Shown here: in pieces, positions 51,382 to 60,514 of the stretch
Numbering within the stretch: the stretch's first letter is position 1
Layout: the number at the start of each line of letters is the position of its first letter
DNA from: Variovorax sp037204085
GTDB lineage: Bacteria; Pseudomonadota; Gammaproteobacteria; Burkholderiales; Burkholderiaceae_C
Assembly: GCF_037204085.1 (NCBI RefSeq)
Contig: NZ_JBBCBW010000003.1
Location: forward strand, 186,001 to 250,000
Direction: 5' to 3'
Length of the DNA stretch: 64,000 bases
Program-made: the position numbers and the translations under genes
The notes under the pieces: model-generated
Told to the model about the DNA's origin: nothing
Databases searched by the model: none
The model's input: only the letters and a program-made list of their open reading frames with translations

Positions 51382-52571
51382 GCAAGAACGACCTTCCCAT
51401 TCTTCCGGGCGCCACGCTGGGCGTGCTCGGCGGCGGCCAGCTGGGCCGCATGTTCGCCCACGCAGCCCAGCGCATGGGCTACTTCACGGCGGTGCTCGAC
51501 CCCGACGCCGACAGCCCGGCCGGCCGCGTGAGCCATCACCACATCCATACCGACTACGCCGACGTGGACGGCCTGGCACGGCTCGCGGGCCTGGCCGATG
51601 CGGTGACGACGGAGTTCGAGAACGTGCCCGCGCCGTCGCTCGACAAGTTGTCGGTCGCCCGGCCCGTGGCACCCGACGCGGCGGCCATTGCTATCGCGCA
51701 GGACCGCATCGCCGAAAAAGCCCATTTCACGCGCTGCGGCGTGGCTTGTGCGCCGTATGGCGTCATCGAAACGGCGGCGCAGCTGGCCGCCGGTGACGAC
51801 GGGCTGCTGCCCGGCATTCTCAAGACCGCCCGCCTCGGCTACGACGGCAAGGGCCAGCAGCGCGTGTCCACACGGGCCGAGCTGATCGACGCCTGGCAGG
51901 CCGCGGGCTGCGTGCCGTGCGTGCTCGAAAAGCTGTTGCCGCTCGAATTCGAATGCTCGGTGATCGTGGCGCGCGGCCGTGACGGGCAGATCGTGCACTT
52001 TCCGCCCCAGCGCAACCTGCACCGGGGCGGCATCCTGGCCTTGACCGAGGTGCATGCGCAGAACATGCCCAAGACCGTGGCGCAGGCCGCCATCAACTCG
52101 GCAAAGAGCATTGCCACCGGGCTCAACTACGTGGGCGTGCTGTGCGTCGAGTTCTTCGTGCTGACAGACGGCTCGCTGGTCGTGAACGAAATGGCGCCGC
52201 GGCCGCACAACAGCGGCCACTACACCATGGAAGCCTGCGACGTGTCGCAGTTCGAACTGCAGGTGCGCACCCTGGCAGGCCTGCCGCTGGCCCCGCCGCG
52301 CCAGCACAGCCCGGCGGTCATGCTGAACCTGCTCGGCGACCTGTGGTTCACCGCCGAGGGCGGCGACAAGCCGGTGACGCCGCGCTGGAGCGACGTGCTC
52401 GCGCTGCCCGGCGCACACCTGCACCTCTACGGCAAGGTCGAACCGCGCCGTGGCCGCAAGATGGGCCACCTCACCTTCACCGGCGCCACGCTCGAAGGCG
52501 TGCGCGCCGCGGCATCGCAGGCCGCCACCCTGCTCGGCCTGCCGGCGCTCACGGCGGCCGACTTCGCATGA
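51378..52571 (+). CDS. purK: N5-CAIR synthetase (purK)
   Basis: A 397-residue ATP-grasp enzyme. It begins with LGVLGGGQLGRMFAHAAQRMG (about 12-32) and has LKTARLGYDGKGQ and VNEMAPRPHNSGHYTMEAC in the ATP-grasp core. It makes N5-CAIR from AIR, ATP and bicarbonate for PurE. The start is GTG 51378, four-base overlap with purE. The stop overlaps the Sua5-type gene as ATGA. Confidence 0.95.
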   Translation: MSKNDLPILPGATLGVLGGGQLGRMFAHAAQRMGYFTAVLDPDADSPAGRVSHHHIHTDYADVDGLARLAGLADAVTTEFENVPAPSLDKLSVARPVAPDAAAIAIAQDRIAEKAHFTRCGVACAPYGVIETAAQLAAGDDGLLPGILKTARLGYDGKGQQRVSTRAELIDAWQAAGCVPCVLEKLLPLEFECSVIVARGRDGQIVHFPPQRNLHRGGILALTEVHAQNMPKTVAQAAINSAKSIATGLNYVGVLCVEFFVLTDGSLVVNEMAPRPHNSGHYTMEACDVSQFELQVRTLAGLPLAPPRQHSPAVMLNLLGDLWFTAEGGDKPVTPRWSDVLALPGAHLHLYGKVEPRRGRKMGHLTFTGATLEGVRAAASQAATLLGLPALTAADFA

Positions 52572-53569
52572 TTCTCGACGGCCAGTCTCCCCAGGCCATT
52601 GCCGAGGCCGCGCGCGTGCTGCGCGCGGGCGGGCTGGTCGCGTTCCCGACCGAAACCGTCTACGGCCTGGGCGCCGATGCCACCAGCGACATGGCGGTGG
52701 CCGGCATCTTCAAGGCCAAGGGGAGGCCTTCGGACCATCCGCTGATCGTTCATGTGGCGGCGGGCATCAAGGGCACCGAGGCGCTGTCGCGCTTTGCGCA
52801 GCCGCTTCCGCCCTTTGCGCAGAAGCTGGTGCAGGCCTTCTGGCCCGGCCCGCTGACGCTGATCGTCACGCGCCAGCCCGGCGTCGCGGCTGCGGCGGCG
52901 GGCGGGCAGGACACCATCGGTTTGCGCTGCCCCTCGCATCCGGTGGCGCAGGCGCTGCTCGAAGCCTGTGCCGAGCAGGGCGTTCCCGGCCTTGCCGGGC
53001 CCAGCGCCAACCGTTTCGGCCGCGTGAGCCCGACCACTGCGCAGCATGTGTTCGACGAATTCGGCGATTCGCTGCCGGTGGTCGACGGCGGCGCCTGCGA
53101 GGTGGGCATCGAATCGACCATCATCGACTGCAGCCGCGGCGCGCCCGTGCTGCTGCGGCCGGGTCTGATCACGCGAGCGCAGGTCGAGGCCGCGCTGGGC
53201 GAGCGCCTGAGCGACCGCGAGGTGCTCGAAACGCCCGATCCGCGCGCCCCGGGCACGCTGGAGGCGCACTACGCCCCCAACGCCAAGCTGCGGCTGATGG
53301 ACGCCAAGGCCATCCAGACCGGGCTCGACGTGCTCGGCGCCGGCGCCGCGAACATCGCGGTGTGGACGCGCACGGGAGTGCGCAGCCATTCGCAACGCGT
53401 GCTGCAGCGGCGCATGCCCGACGACGCGGCGGCCAGCGCGCACCAGCTGTTCGCGGTGCTGCGCGAGTTCGACGCGCAGGGCGTCAAGCTGATCTGGGTC
53501 GAGACGCCGCCGGACACGCCCGAATGGGAAGGCGTGCGCGACCGCCTTCAACGCGCATCCATGGGCTGA
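52568..53569 (+). CDS. tsaC: Threonylcarbamoyl-AMP synthase (Sua5-type)
   Basis: A 333-residue Sua5/YwlC-type protein: a TsaC domain (about 1-205) with FPTETVYGLGADATS, KGRPSDHPLIVH and LAGPSANRFGRVSPTTA, plus a C-terminal Sua5 domain (about 220-330). It makes threonylcarbamoyl-AMP for tRNA t6A37. The acceptor machinery component TsaB is encoded about 6 kb away at 59250. It is the last gene of purE-purK-tsaC. Confidence 0.92.
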   Translation: MILDGQSPQAIAEAARVLRAGGLVAFPTETVYGLGADATSDMAVAGIFKAKGRPSDHPLIVHVAAGIKGTEALSRFAQPLPPFAQKLVQAFWPGPLTLIVTRQPGVAAAAAGGQDTIGLRCPSHPVAQALLEACAEQGVPGLAGPSANRFGRVSPTTAQHVFDEFGDSLPVVDGGACEVGIESTIIDCSRGAPVLLRPGLITRAQVEAALGERLSDREVLETPDPRAPGTLEAHYAPNAKLRLMDAKAIQTGLDVLGAGAANIAVWTRTGVRSHSQRVLQRRMPDDAAASAHQLFAVLREFDAQGVKLIWVETPPDTPEWEGVRDRLQRASMG

Positions 53570-53579
53570 CCCCCAAGGG

Positions 53580-55148
53580 CTAGCCGCCGGCGGCCAGCAC
53601 GCCCTGGAAGAAGCCGCGCGCTGAGGCCAGGCAAAACGGCGGTGCCAGCGTGCCGTGATAGGCCAGGGTGACCGCCCGCGCCTTGTCGGCGTCACTGCCC
53701 GGACTGTTCTGCGCCAGGGTGCTCTTGGCCTGCGCAAAGCCGGCGCGCGCGGCGGAATAGGCGTCGGTGGTGGCGGTGTCTTCCAGGTCGACCACGGTCA
53801 GCGCGGCGGCGGGCATGCCACGGGCGCGGAAGTAGCCGGCGGTGGCGCGGGTGCTCAGGAAGTTAACGGTCGGATCGTTGGCGCCGCCGCACATGAGCAC
53901 CGGCCGGGTCGGCAGCCAGTTGCGCAGGTCGTTGGCGCGCGCCGCCTTTCTGAAGCCCACGGCCGGCCTGCAATCGAGCGGCGAAGTCGTGCTGAGTGAA
54001 GCCGCCGTGGGAGGCAGCGCATTGCCGGGGCAGGGGTTCGCCTGGATGTCGCTGGCCGCCTGCGTCAGGTAGCTCTGGCGGATCAGGTTGTTGGCGCCAT
54101 AGAAGATCGACAGGTCGGGGCTCACCGGCCCCGGCGTGGCGCCCGCCGGAAAGAGCGCCAGCTGCGGCAGCTTTCCATTGGCAAAAAGCGTGGTGACGGG
54201 CGTCAGGCTCGGCAACAGGGTGTCGATGCCGGCGGCGTACTGCGATTCGTAGATGTCGCCGGTGCTGCCGTAGACGTCGCCGAACTGCTGCTGCCAGCTG
54301 GCCGAGAGCAGCGGCACGAACAGCGTGCTGCCCAGCGCCGGCCAGCCCTGGAAGGTGTAGTCCGCCAGCAGCCCGATGGCCGATGGCGCCGAGAGCGGCG
54401 CCGACGCCGTCACCGCCTTGCCCGTGGCCTGCATCTCGCGGTGCGCTGCCATGGCCACATAGCCGCCCTGCGAATAGCCGGTGATCAGCAGCGAGCCCGC
54501 ATCATTCGCGTTGATGCCCGAGAAGGTCTTGCGCGCCGCGGTGAGCGCATCGACCATGTCCTTGCCCTGCTGGTCGCCATTCAGGTACGGGTGATAGGGC
54601 AGCGTCGACTTGTCGTAGCCCGCGTAGTTGGGCGCCACCACGAGGTAGCCCTGCGCCGCGAACATGGCGGCAACCAAAAGGCCCTCGCCGGCCGCGGGCT
54701 GGCCGGCTTCGGTCCACTTGGCCATGTTGAAGTTGCGCGCGGCGGTGGTGCCGTGGGCATACAGGACCACCGGCCGCGCGCCGTTGCAGGCCACGTCCGC
54801 CCCCGAGGGCACCATGACCGCGGCCGTGGCGTTGGTGGCTTCGTTCTTGCCGCCGATGGTGCGGTATTCGAGATAGCGCGTCTCGATGCCGCACTTGGGC
54901 GTGCCGGTCACCTGAAGCAGCGCCCTGCCCGAAGCATCGGCCTCGAGCAGCGACCTGAACTGGTCGGCGGTCAGCTTCGACGCCTGCTCGGGCGGGTCAG
55001 TCACCACGGACCCCCGGCCGGTATCCGCCGTGGGCGGAGGAAGGCCGATTCCGATGCCGCCTCCGCCACCACCGCCTCCCCCGCCACAGGCCGCCAACAA
55101 CAGCAGCGCGGCGCCGGCGAGCGCCGCCGATGCCGCCCTTCTTTGCAT
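53580..55148 (-). CDS. Secretory lipase-type lipoprotein
   Basis: A 522-residue exported protein. The type II signal peptide ends LLLLAAC, followed by ten glycines and a Pro/Ala linker, then an alpha/beta hydrolase of the secretory lipase (LIP) group. The nucleophile elbow TGYSQGG lies near residue 225, and VLYAHGTTA and LMCGGANDPTVNF fit the oxyanion and Asp region. It probably acts at the outer membrane on esters or acylglycerols. ATG 55148 is the only start giving a signal peptide of normal length. It converges with tsaC. Confidence 0.82.
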   Translation of the reverse strand: MQRRAASAALAGAALLLLAACGGGGGGGGGGIGIGLPPPTADTGRGSVVTDPPEQASKLTADQFRSLLEADASGRALLQVTGTPKCGIETRYLEYRTIGGKNEATNATAAVMVPSGADVACNGARPVVLYAHGTTAARNFNMAKWTEAGQPAAGEGLLVAAMFAAQGYLVVAPNYAGYDKSTLPYHPYLNGDQQGKDMVDALTAARKTFSGINANDAGSLLITGYSQGGYVAMAAHREMQATGKAVTASAPLSAPSAIGLLADYTFQGWPALGSTLFVPLLSASWQQQFGDVYGSTGDIYESQYAAGIDTLLPSLTPVTTLFANGKLPQLALFPAGATPGPVSPDLSIFYGANNLIRQSYLTQAASDIQANPCPGNALPPTAASLSTTSPLDCRPAVGFRKAARANDLRNWLPTRPVLMCGGANDPTVNFLSTRATAGYFRARGMPAAALTVVDLEDTATTDAYSAARAGFAQAKSTLAQNSPGSDADKARAVTLAYHGTLAPPFCLASARGFFQGVLAAGG

Positions 55149-55319
55149 CGAGAGGCGGGAAGATTGTTGGGGTGTCTTCAAGGCGTATCTCCTGTGTTGC
55201 ACGGGTGTGGAATCGAACGGGCGTCCGATTCTGTGCAGCGCCCCAGCCGCGCGCAAGCGGCTATTACCTACAGAAGTTTTCAGTACACGGTGCCCCTGGC
55301 CGGGCGGGCGGCCGAGCGC

Positions 55320-56750
55320 CTAGTTGTCCTGGTAAGCCCAGTCGACCAGCGCGTCGAACGCCGCGCGCGCCGCACCCGCGTTCTCGCCGTTGGCAATGGC
55401 CACCAGCACGTAGCGCCGCCCGCTCGCGCCATGCACGTAGCCGGCCACGCCTGACGAGTCGCGCAGCGTGCCGGTCTTCAGGTGCGCCGCGCCGCCCGAG
55501 CGCAGCGCGCGCCGCTTGAGCGTGCCGTCCACACCCGAGGCGGGCAGCGACGACACCAGCTCGGGCATGACCGGCGAACGCCACGCCACCTGCAGCATCT
55601 TGCCGAGCGCCGCGGCGCTGATGCGCTCTTCGCGCGACAGGCCCGAGCCGTTGTCGAACACCGGCTGCCCCTCGCCCGTGCCGATGCGGTCGCGCCACCA
55701 CTGGCCCAGCGCATTGCGCGAAGCTTCGAACGTGCCGCGGTTCTTTTGCGTGAGTCCGAGCGTGAGGAACACCTGCTGCGCCATCACGTTGTTGCTGTAC
55801 TTGTTGATGTCGCGAATCACCTCGGCCAGCGGCGGCGAGCCGAACTCGAACACCGGCTTCAAGCCCGGCGGCACCCGGCCGTCGCGCATCTGCCCGCCGA
55901 CGCGGCCGCCCATCTCGGCCCACATGCCGCCGACGGCGCGCAGGCCGTAGGTGCGCGGGTCGGCATAGGCCACGGCCCAGCTTTTCTCGCCGCAGGCCGC
56001 CGGAAGGGTGCCATTGAACCGGATGCGGTTCGGGTCGCTGAAGTCGGGCCGGATTGCCGCGCGCCAGTCGCCGCATTCGCCGGGCGCGAGTGCAATCGTG
56101 GGCTGCATGGACACGCTGGCGAGCGGGGGCTCGTAGTTGATGCGCGCCAGCTGCCCGCCGCGCTCGGGCGTGAAGGTCATGTTGACCGACTTGAAGTTGA
56201 CCAGCAGCGCGTCGGGCGAGGCGTTGTAGGGCCGCAGCGGCTCGCCGTCGAAGGCGGCCGGGTCGTTCTCGGCCGTGTTCTCGAAAGTGCTGCGGTCCAG
56301 CACGATGTCGCCGCTCACGGTGGTAATGCCCAGGCCCTGCACGCGGCGCAGCAGCAGCCACACGCGCTCGAGCACCAGCTTGGGGTCGCCCTGGCCCTTG
56401 ATGTAGAGGTTGCCGTTGAGCACGCCGTTGCTCACCGTGCCGTCGACGTAGACCGGCGTGTTCCAGCTGTAGGCCGGGCCGAGCAGGTCGAGCGCCGCGT
56501 AGGTGGTCACCACCTTCATGATCGATGCGGGGTTCACCGGCACCTGCGAGCGCCAGGCCAAGCGCGGCGGGCGCAGGCCTTCGGCGTCGGCCACCAGCAT
56601 GGTTACCGAGTCGCGCGGCACCTTGGCGCGCGCGAGGGCCGTCTCTACTTCGGTCGGAAAGGCTTGCTGCGCGTAGGCGCCGGAGGCGAAAAGGGTGACA
56701 AGGGACAGCGCGCAGACGGGCCGGAGGAAGGAGAGACGAGGAAGAACCAT
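55320..56750 (-). CDS. dacB: D-Ala-D-Ala carboxypeptidase/endopeptidase (PBP4 family)
   Basis: A 476-residue low-molecular-weight class C PBP. A signal peptide ends near residue 28 (ASGAYAQQ). The three motifs are SIMK (S76 to K79), SNN in INKYSNNVM and KTG in HLKTGTLRD. The large insert between the first two is typical of DacB. It trims or cuts peptidoglycan cross-links in the periplasm. The NudK-like gene starts 595 bases upstream and ends eight bases before it, so the two may be cotranscribed. Confidence 0.93.
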   Translation of the reverse strand: MVLPRLSFLRPVCALSLVTLFASGAYAQQAFPTEVETALARAKVPRDSVTMLVADAEGLRPPRLAWRSQVPVNPASIMKVVTTYAALDLLGPAYSWNTPVYVDGTVSNGVLNGNLYIKGQGDPKLVLERVWLLLRRVQGLGITTVSGDIVLDRSTFENTAENDPAAFDGEPLRPYNASPDALLVNFKSVNMTFTPERGGQLARINYEPPLASVSMQPTIALAPGECGDWRAAIRPDFSDPNRIRFNGTLPAACGEKSWAVAYADPRTYGLRAVGGMWAEMGGRVGGQMRDGRVPPGLKPVFEFGSPPLAEVIRDINKYSNNVMAQQVFLTLGLTQKNRGTFEASRNALGQWWRDRIGTGEGQPVFDNGSGLSREERISAAALGKMLQVAWRSPVMPELVSSLPASGVDGTLKRRALRSGGAAHLKTGTLRDSSGVAGYVHGASGRRYVLVAIANGENAGAARAAFDALVDWAYQDN

Positions 56751-56757
56751 CGGCCGA

Positions 56758-57345
56758 TTATCTCGGCGGAAAAACATGCAGCTGTGCGTGGTACAGCAGC
56801 ATGACCGTCTTGGCATCTGCAATGCGCCCGTCCGCCACCATGGCCAGCGCTTCGTCGATGCCGAGTTCGAGCACCTCGATGTCCTCGCCCTCGTCGGCCA
56901 GGCCGCCGCCGTCGCCCACGCGCATCGAAGGCTCGTACTCGGCGATGAAGAAGTGCAGCTTCTCGGTCACCGAGCCCGGGCTCATGAAGGTTTCGAAGAT
57001 CTTCTTCACCGCGCCGAGCCGATAGCCCAGTTCTTCTTCCACCTCGGCGCGAATGCGCTCCTCGGGGGCCGCGTTGTCCAGCAGGCCGGCGGCCGCTTCG
57101 ATGAGCAGGTCGTCGTGGCCGTTGACGAACGCGGGGTAGCGGAACTGCCGCGTCAGCAGCACCGTGCGCCGGGCCCGGTTGTAGGGGAGCAGCGTGGCGC
57201 CGTTGCCGCGGTCGTAGGTTTCGCGATGCATGCGCTGCCACTTGCCGTCGTTGCGGCGCCAGTCGAACGCGGTGGTCTTCAGCGTGTACCAGTTGTCGGA
57301 AAGCAGGGTGGCTTCGTGCACCCGGACGCGGTCTTGAAGGGTCAT
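56758..57345 (-). CDS. nudK: Nudix hydrolase, NudK-like
   Basis: A 195-residue Nudix protein strongly resembling NudK over its length (LSDNWYTLKTT, REVYDRGNGATLL-type RETYDRGNGATLLPYN, FMSPGSVTEKLHFFIAEY, EDIEVLEL). The Nudix box runs from G in AGLLDNAAPEERIRAEVEEELG; the two late Glu metal ligands are kept, but the earlier Glu and Arg of the consensus are Ala. NudK hydrolyses GDP-mannose and ADP-ribose-type sugar nucleotides. It is divergent from a DeoR gene across 80 bases with repeats. Confidence 0.8.
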   Translation of the reverse strand: MTLQDRVRVHEATLLSDNWYTLKTTAFDWRRNDGKWQRMHRETYDRGNGATLLPYNRARRTVLLTRQFRYPAFVNGHDDLLIEAAAGLLDNAAPEERIRAEVEEELGYRLGAVKKIFETFMSPGSVTEKLHFFIAEYEPSMRVGDGGGLADEGEDIEVLELGIDEALAMVADGRIADAKTVMLLYHAQLHVFPPR

Positions 57346-57361
57346 GGTGCAAAAGCATATG

Positions 57362-57402
57362 CGCAGATTCGTGCAAAAACAAGAAAATTCGTGCAATCTG
57401 CG
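57362..57402. promoter_or_regulatory. Repeats in the nudK/DeoR divergent region
   Basis: CGCAGATT (57362-57369) and AATCTGCG (57395-57402) are perfect inverted octamers. Within them ATTCGTGCAA occurs twice in direct orientation (57367-57376 and 57387-57396), exactly 20 bases apart, two helical turns. The array lies 17 bases before the NudK-like start and 24 before the DeoR-family start, an ideal place for a shared operator. Confidence 0.55.
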
Positions 57403-57425
57403 GCTTGGCCGGATACGATCGGAAG

Positions 57426-58190
57426 ATGCTCACCCGCCAGCGCAAGCAACACATCCTCTCGGTCCTGCAGCGCGACGGCAATGTCGTGGCGAAGTCGCTC
57501 GGCGAGGAACTCGCGCTGTCTGAAGACACCATTCGCCGCGACCTGCGCGAGCTTGCCGCCGAGGGCCTGCTGCAGCGCGTGCATGGCGGTGCGCTGCCGC
57601 TTGCCAGGGCCGAAGCCGACTTCGCAGGCCGCCAGCAGCTGGCAACCGCGGAGAAGGTGGCCATCGGCCGCGCCGCCGCGCGGCTGGTACGGCCGGGGCA
57701 GGTGGTGTTCATCGACGGCGGCACCACAGCCGTGCAGATGGCGCGGCACTTGCCAAGGAGCCTGCGCGCCACCGTGGTCACGCACAGCCCGTCGGTGGCG
57801 GTTGAGCTGGTCGGCCACGCCGACATTGAGGTGGTGCTGATTGGCGGGCGCCTTTTCAGGCATTCGATGGTGGCGGTGGGCGCCGCGGCCATGGACGCCA
57901 TCTCGCGCATCCATGCCGACACCTTCTTCATGGGCGTGACCGGCGTACAGGCCGAGGCCGGGCTGACTACCGGCGATGACGAGGAGGCCGCGATCAAGCG
58001 CGCGCTGATGGCGGCGGCGGCCGAGACGGTGGTGCTGGCCTCTTCGGAAAAAATCGGCGCTGCTTCGGCCTGGGTGATCAACCCGGTTTCCGCCGCCACC
58101 AGCCTGCTGGTGTCGCCGGAGGCGCCGGCCCCGGCGCTAGCGTCGCTGCGCAAGGCGGGGCTGGCCGTCTTGCGCAGCGACGGTGGCTGA
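57426..58190 (+). CDS. DeoR-family transcriptional regulator
   Basis: A 254-residue DeoR regulator. The N-terminal HTH (RKQHILSVLQRDGNVVAKSLGEELALSEDTIRRDLRELA, about 6-45, followed by RVHGGA) is typical, and the C-terminal DeoRC sugar-phosphate domain has DGGTTAVQMARHL. Members respond to phosphorylated sugars. ATG 57426 is preferred to a TTG-type start at 57405. The likely operator at 57362-57402 suggests control of the divergent Nudix gene and itself. Confidence 0.9.
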   Translation: MLTRQRKQHILSVLQRDGNVVAKSLGEELALSEDTIRRDLRELAAEGLLQRVHGGALPLARAEADFAGRQQLATAEKVAIGRAAARLVRPGQVVFIDGGTTAVQMARHLPRSLRATVVTHSPSVAVELVGHADIEVVLIGGRLFRHSMVAVGAAAMDAISRIHADTFFMGVTGVQAEAGLTTGDDEEAAIKRALMAAAAETVVLASSEKIGAASAWVINPVSAATSLLVSPEAPAPALASLRKAGLAVLRSDGG

Positions 58191-58237
58191 TTCGCCCCTG
58201 GCCGGCGGGGCGACGGCGGGCCCTCGATAATCGGGGG

Positions 58238-59257
58238 ATGCCTGCCACGCCCCGTTTCTCGCCCCGCACGCTCGGCATCGGCGCGGCCGTGGTCACCGTG
58301 CTGGTCTGGACCGCCTTCATCGTCATCGCCCGGGCCTCGGCCGGACGCTCGCTCACGCCTTTCGACCTGGCCCTGGCGCGCATCTGCGGCGCCAGTATGG
58401 TGCTGGTTCCATGGGGTGCGTGGCTGGTCATGAAGAGCCGCCGCGAACAGCAAGAGGGCACGGCCTCCTCGCTGTTCGGGCTCTCGCCTCTTTCCCTGCG
58501 CGTCACCGCCACCGCCGGCGTCTTCGGCGGGCTCGCCTACGCCATGCTCGCGTACAGCGGCTTCTTCTTTGCGCCCGCGGGCCATGCCGCGGTGCTGATG
58601 CCGGGCAGCCTGCCGCTGTGGACCACGCTGCTGGCCGCTTTGGTGCTGCGCGACCGCATCACCCCGGGCCGCGCTTTCGGCTTGGCGCTGATCGTTGCCG
58701 GCGACCTCATGGTCGGCGGGCGCAGCCTGCTGCACGCCTTCGAGGGCGGCGAGGTCTGGAAGGGCGACCTGCTCTTCATGGGCGCAGCGTTCTGCTGGGC
58801 CTGCTACAGCGTGGTGGCACGCCGCCATGGGCTCGATGCGGTTCGCGCGACCATCGCCATCACCGTGTTCGCGTTGCTGACCTATGTGCCGGTGTACAGC
58901 CTGCTGGTGGCGGGCGGTGCGGTCGTGAGCCACATCGGCTCCGCGCCGTGGGGCGAGGTGGCGTTCCAGATGCTGTTCCAGGGTATCGGCTCGGTGGTGA
59001 TCTCGGGCATTACCTTCACGAAAATGATTCAATATTTCGGGCCGGTGCGCAGCACCATGATCACGGCACTGGTGCCCGGCCTCTCGGCCTTCGGCGCGGT
59101 GATCTGGCTCGACGAGCCGCTCTACTGGAACCTGGTTGCCGGCCTGCTGCTGGTGACCGCCGGCATCCTGTTCGGCGTGCAGAAAGCCGCTGGAGCGCGC
59201 AATGCCGCAATGCCCGCGGTACCGGTGGCCGCAGCCGTGGGACGCCGCGATGCATAA
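58238..59257 (+). CDS. EamA/DMT-superfamily transporter
   Basis: A 339-residue membrane protein with about ten helices in two EamA repeats. LTPFDLALARICGASMVL, and FFAPAGHAAVLMPGSLPLWTTLLAALVLRD in the first half and GPVRSTMITALVPGLSAFGAVIWLDEPLYWN in the second are typical. Members export metabolites such as amino acids. It overlaps tsaB by eight bases, so it is probably in the same transcript although unrelated to t6A. Confidence 0.88.
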   Translation: MPATPRFSPRTLGIGAAVVTVLVWTAFIVIARASAGRSLTPFDLALARICGASMVLVPWGAWLVMKSRREQQEGTASSLFGLSPLSLRVTATAGVFGGLAYAMLAYSGFFFAPAGHAAVLMPGSLPLWTTLLAALVLRDRITPGRAFGLALIVAGDLMVGGRSLLHAFEGGEVWKGDLLFMGAAFCWACYSVVARRHGLDAVRATIAITVFALLTYVPVYSLLVAGGAVVSHIGSAPWGEVAFQMLFQGIGSVVISGITFTKMIQYFGPVRSTMITALVPGLSAFGAVIWLDEPLYWNLVAGLLLVTAGILFGVQKAAGARNAAMPAVPVAAAVGRRDA

Positions 59258-59975
59258 GCTCCTGGCCTTCGACACCAGCACCGAACACCTGTCGGTCGCG
59301 GTACGCCACGGCGAGCGCCTGTTCACGCACAGCGGCGCAGGCGGCGCGCAGGCGTCGAGCACGCTGATCCCGCTCATCCTGCAATTGCTGGCCGAGGCGG
59401 GGATCGAACTGGCCGCGCTCGACGCCATCGCTTTCGGCCGCGGACCGGGTTCCTTCACGGGCTTGCGCACCGCCTGCTCGGTGGCACAGGGCCTGGCCTT
59501 CGGCTCCGGCGTGCGGTTGCTGCCGGTCGATACGCTGCTGGCCGTGGCGGAGGAAGCGCGCCATGCCTTCGGCGCCCGCCAGGTGGTCGCGGTGCTCGAC
59601 GCGCGCATGGACCAGCTGTATGCCGCCCGCTACGACTTCGAAGGCGGGGGCGAACTCGGTGCGTTGCAAGGCAACGACAACGAACCGCTGCTGCTGGCCC
59701 CCGAGGCGCTCGAAGTGCCCGCCGGCTGGGCGCTCGCCGGCAATGCCTTTGCCGCCTACGGCCCGCGCCTGGCGCCGGCTGCGGCGCGCCACGAGGTGCT
59801 GCCGACCGCCACCGCCATGCTCCGGTTGGCTCCGGCACTGCTGGCCGCCGGGCGCACGGTGGATGCGGCACATGCCTGGCCGCTCTATGTTCGCGATAAA
59901 GTGGCGCAAACCACGGAAGAGCGCGCCGCCATCAAGGCGGCCGCGGTTGCGATTTCACCGGTAACCAACCCATGA
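59250..59975 (+). CDS. tsaB: tRNA threonylcarbamoyladenosine protein TsaB
   Basis: A 241-residue TsaB with ASKHA-fold N-terminus LLAFDTSTEHLSVAV, and the signature IAFGRGPGSFTGLRTACSVAQGLAFG (about 57-82). TsaB dimerises with TsaD in t6A synthesis. The start at 59250 overlaps the transporter stop by eight bases; the stop overlaps rimI as ATGA. tsaB-rimI is a widely conserved pair. Confidence 0.95.
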   Translation: MHKLLAFDTSTEHLSVAVRHGERLFTHSGAGGAQASSTLIPLILQLLAEAGIELAALDAIAFGRGPGSFTGLRTACSVAQGLAFGSGVRLLPVDTLLAVAEEARHAFGARQVVAVLDARMDQLYAARYDFEGGGELGALQGNDNEPLLLAPEALEVPAGWALAGNAFAAYGPRLAPAAARHEVLPTATAMLRLAPALLAAGRTVDAAHAWPLYVRDKVAQTTEERAAIKAAAVAISPVTNP

Positions 59976-60514
59976 GTGCCGTTCTTCAACCCGTCGAAGC
60001 CCGACTCGAACCGCTCACCATCGAGCGGCTCGAGGCTGTGTGCGCGGTGGAGCAGACGGCCTACAGCCATCCCTGGACGCGCGGGAATTTCATCGATTCC
60101 ATGGCGGTTGGCTACCAGTGCCAATGCCTGCTCGCGCCGGTCTCGCTGCCGAACCTGGCCACGCCGGTCACCAGCCTCGGCGAAACGCTGATCGGCTATT
60201 ACGTCGCCATGAAAGGCGTCGACGAGGTGCATCTGCTCAACATCACTGTGGCGCCGGCCTTCCAGCGCCAGGGCTGGGCGCCGTTGATGCTCGAGGCGCT
60301 GACCGGGTGGTCTCGCGGCGAAGGCGCGCAGTGGCTGTGGCTCGAGGTGCGCGAAAGCAATCAGCGCGCGCTCGACATCTATGTGCGCCAGGGTTTTCGC
60401 AGCGTCGGCGTGCGCAAGGGCTATTACCCGGCGCACGAGGGCAAGCGCGAGGACGCCGTGGTCATGAGCCTGAGATTGAACGAAACAGGCTCCGCCTGGG
60501 GAGCCTTGCGATGA
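59972..60514 (+). CDS. rimI: Ribosomal protein S18-alanine N-acetyltransferase
   Basis: A 180-residue GNAT enzyme with the RimI signature YSHPWTRGNFIDSM (about 30-43), VHLLNITVAPAFQRQGWAPLML for acetyl-CoA binding and EVRESNQRALDIYVRQGFRSVGVRKGYYP. It acetylates the N-terminus of S18. It overlaps tsaB and the next gene by four bases each. Confidence 0.94.
   Translation: MSAVLQPVEARLEPLTIERLEAVCAVEQTAYSHPWTRGNFIDSMAVGYQCQCLLAPVSLPNLATPVTSLGETLIGYYVAMKGVDEVHLLNITVAPAFQRQGWAPLMLEALTGWSRGEGAQWLWLEVRESNQRALDIYVRQGFRSVGVRKGYYPAHEGKREDAVVMSLRLNETGSAWGALR

Noticed and set aside
55030..55090. Polyglycine tract in the lipase lipoprotein as a phase-variable slippage site
   Set aside because: The glycine codons are mixed (GGC/GGA/GGT), so there is no homopolymer or short unit repeat long enough for slippage.
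56758..57345. NudK-like protein as inactive because of an altered Nudix box
   Set aside because: The two late Glu metal ligands (EVEEE) remain, and recognised NudK proteins also deviate from the strict consensus, so loss of activity cannot be claimed.
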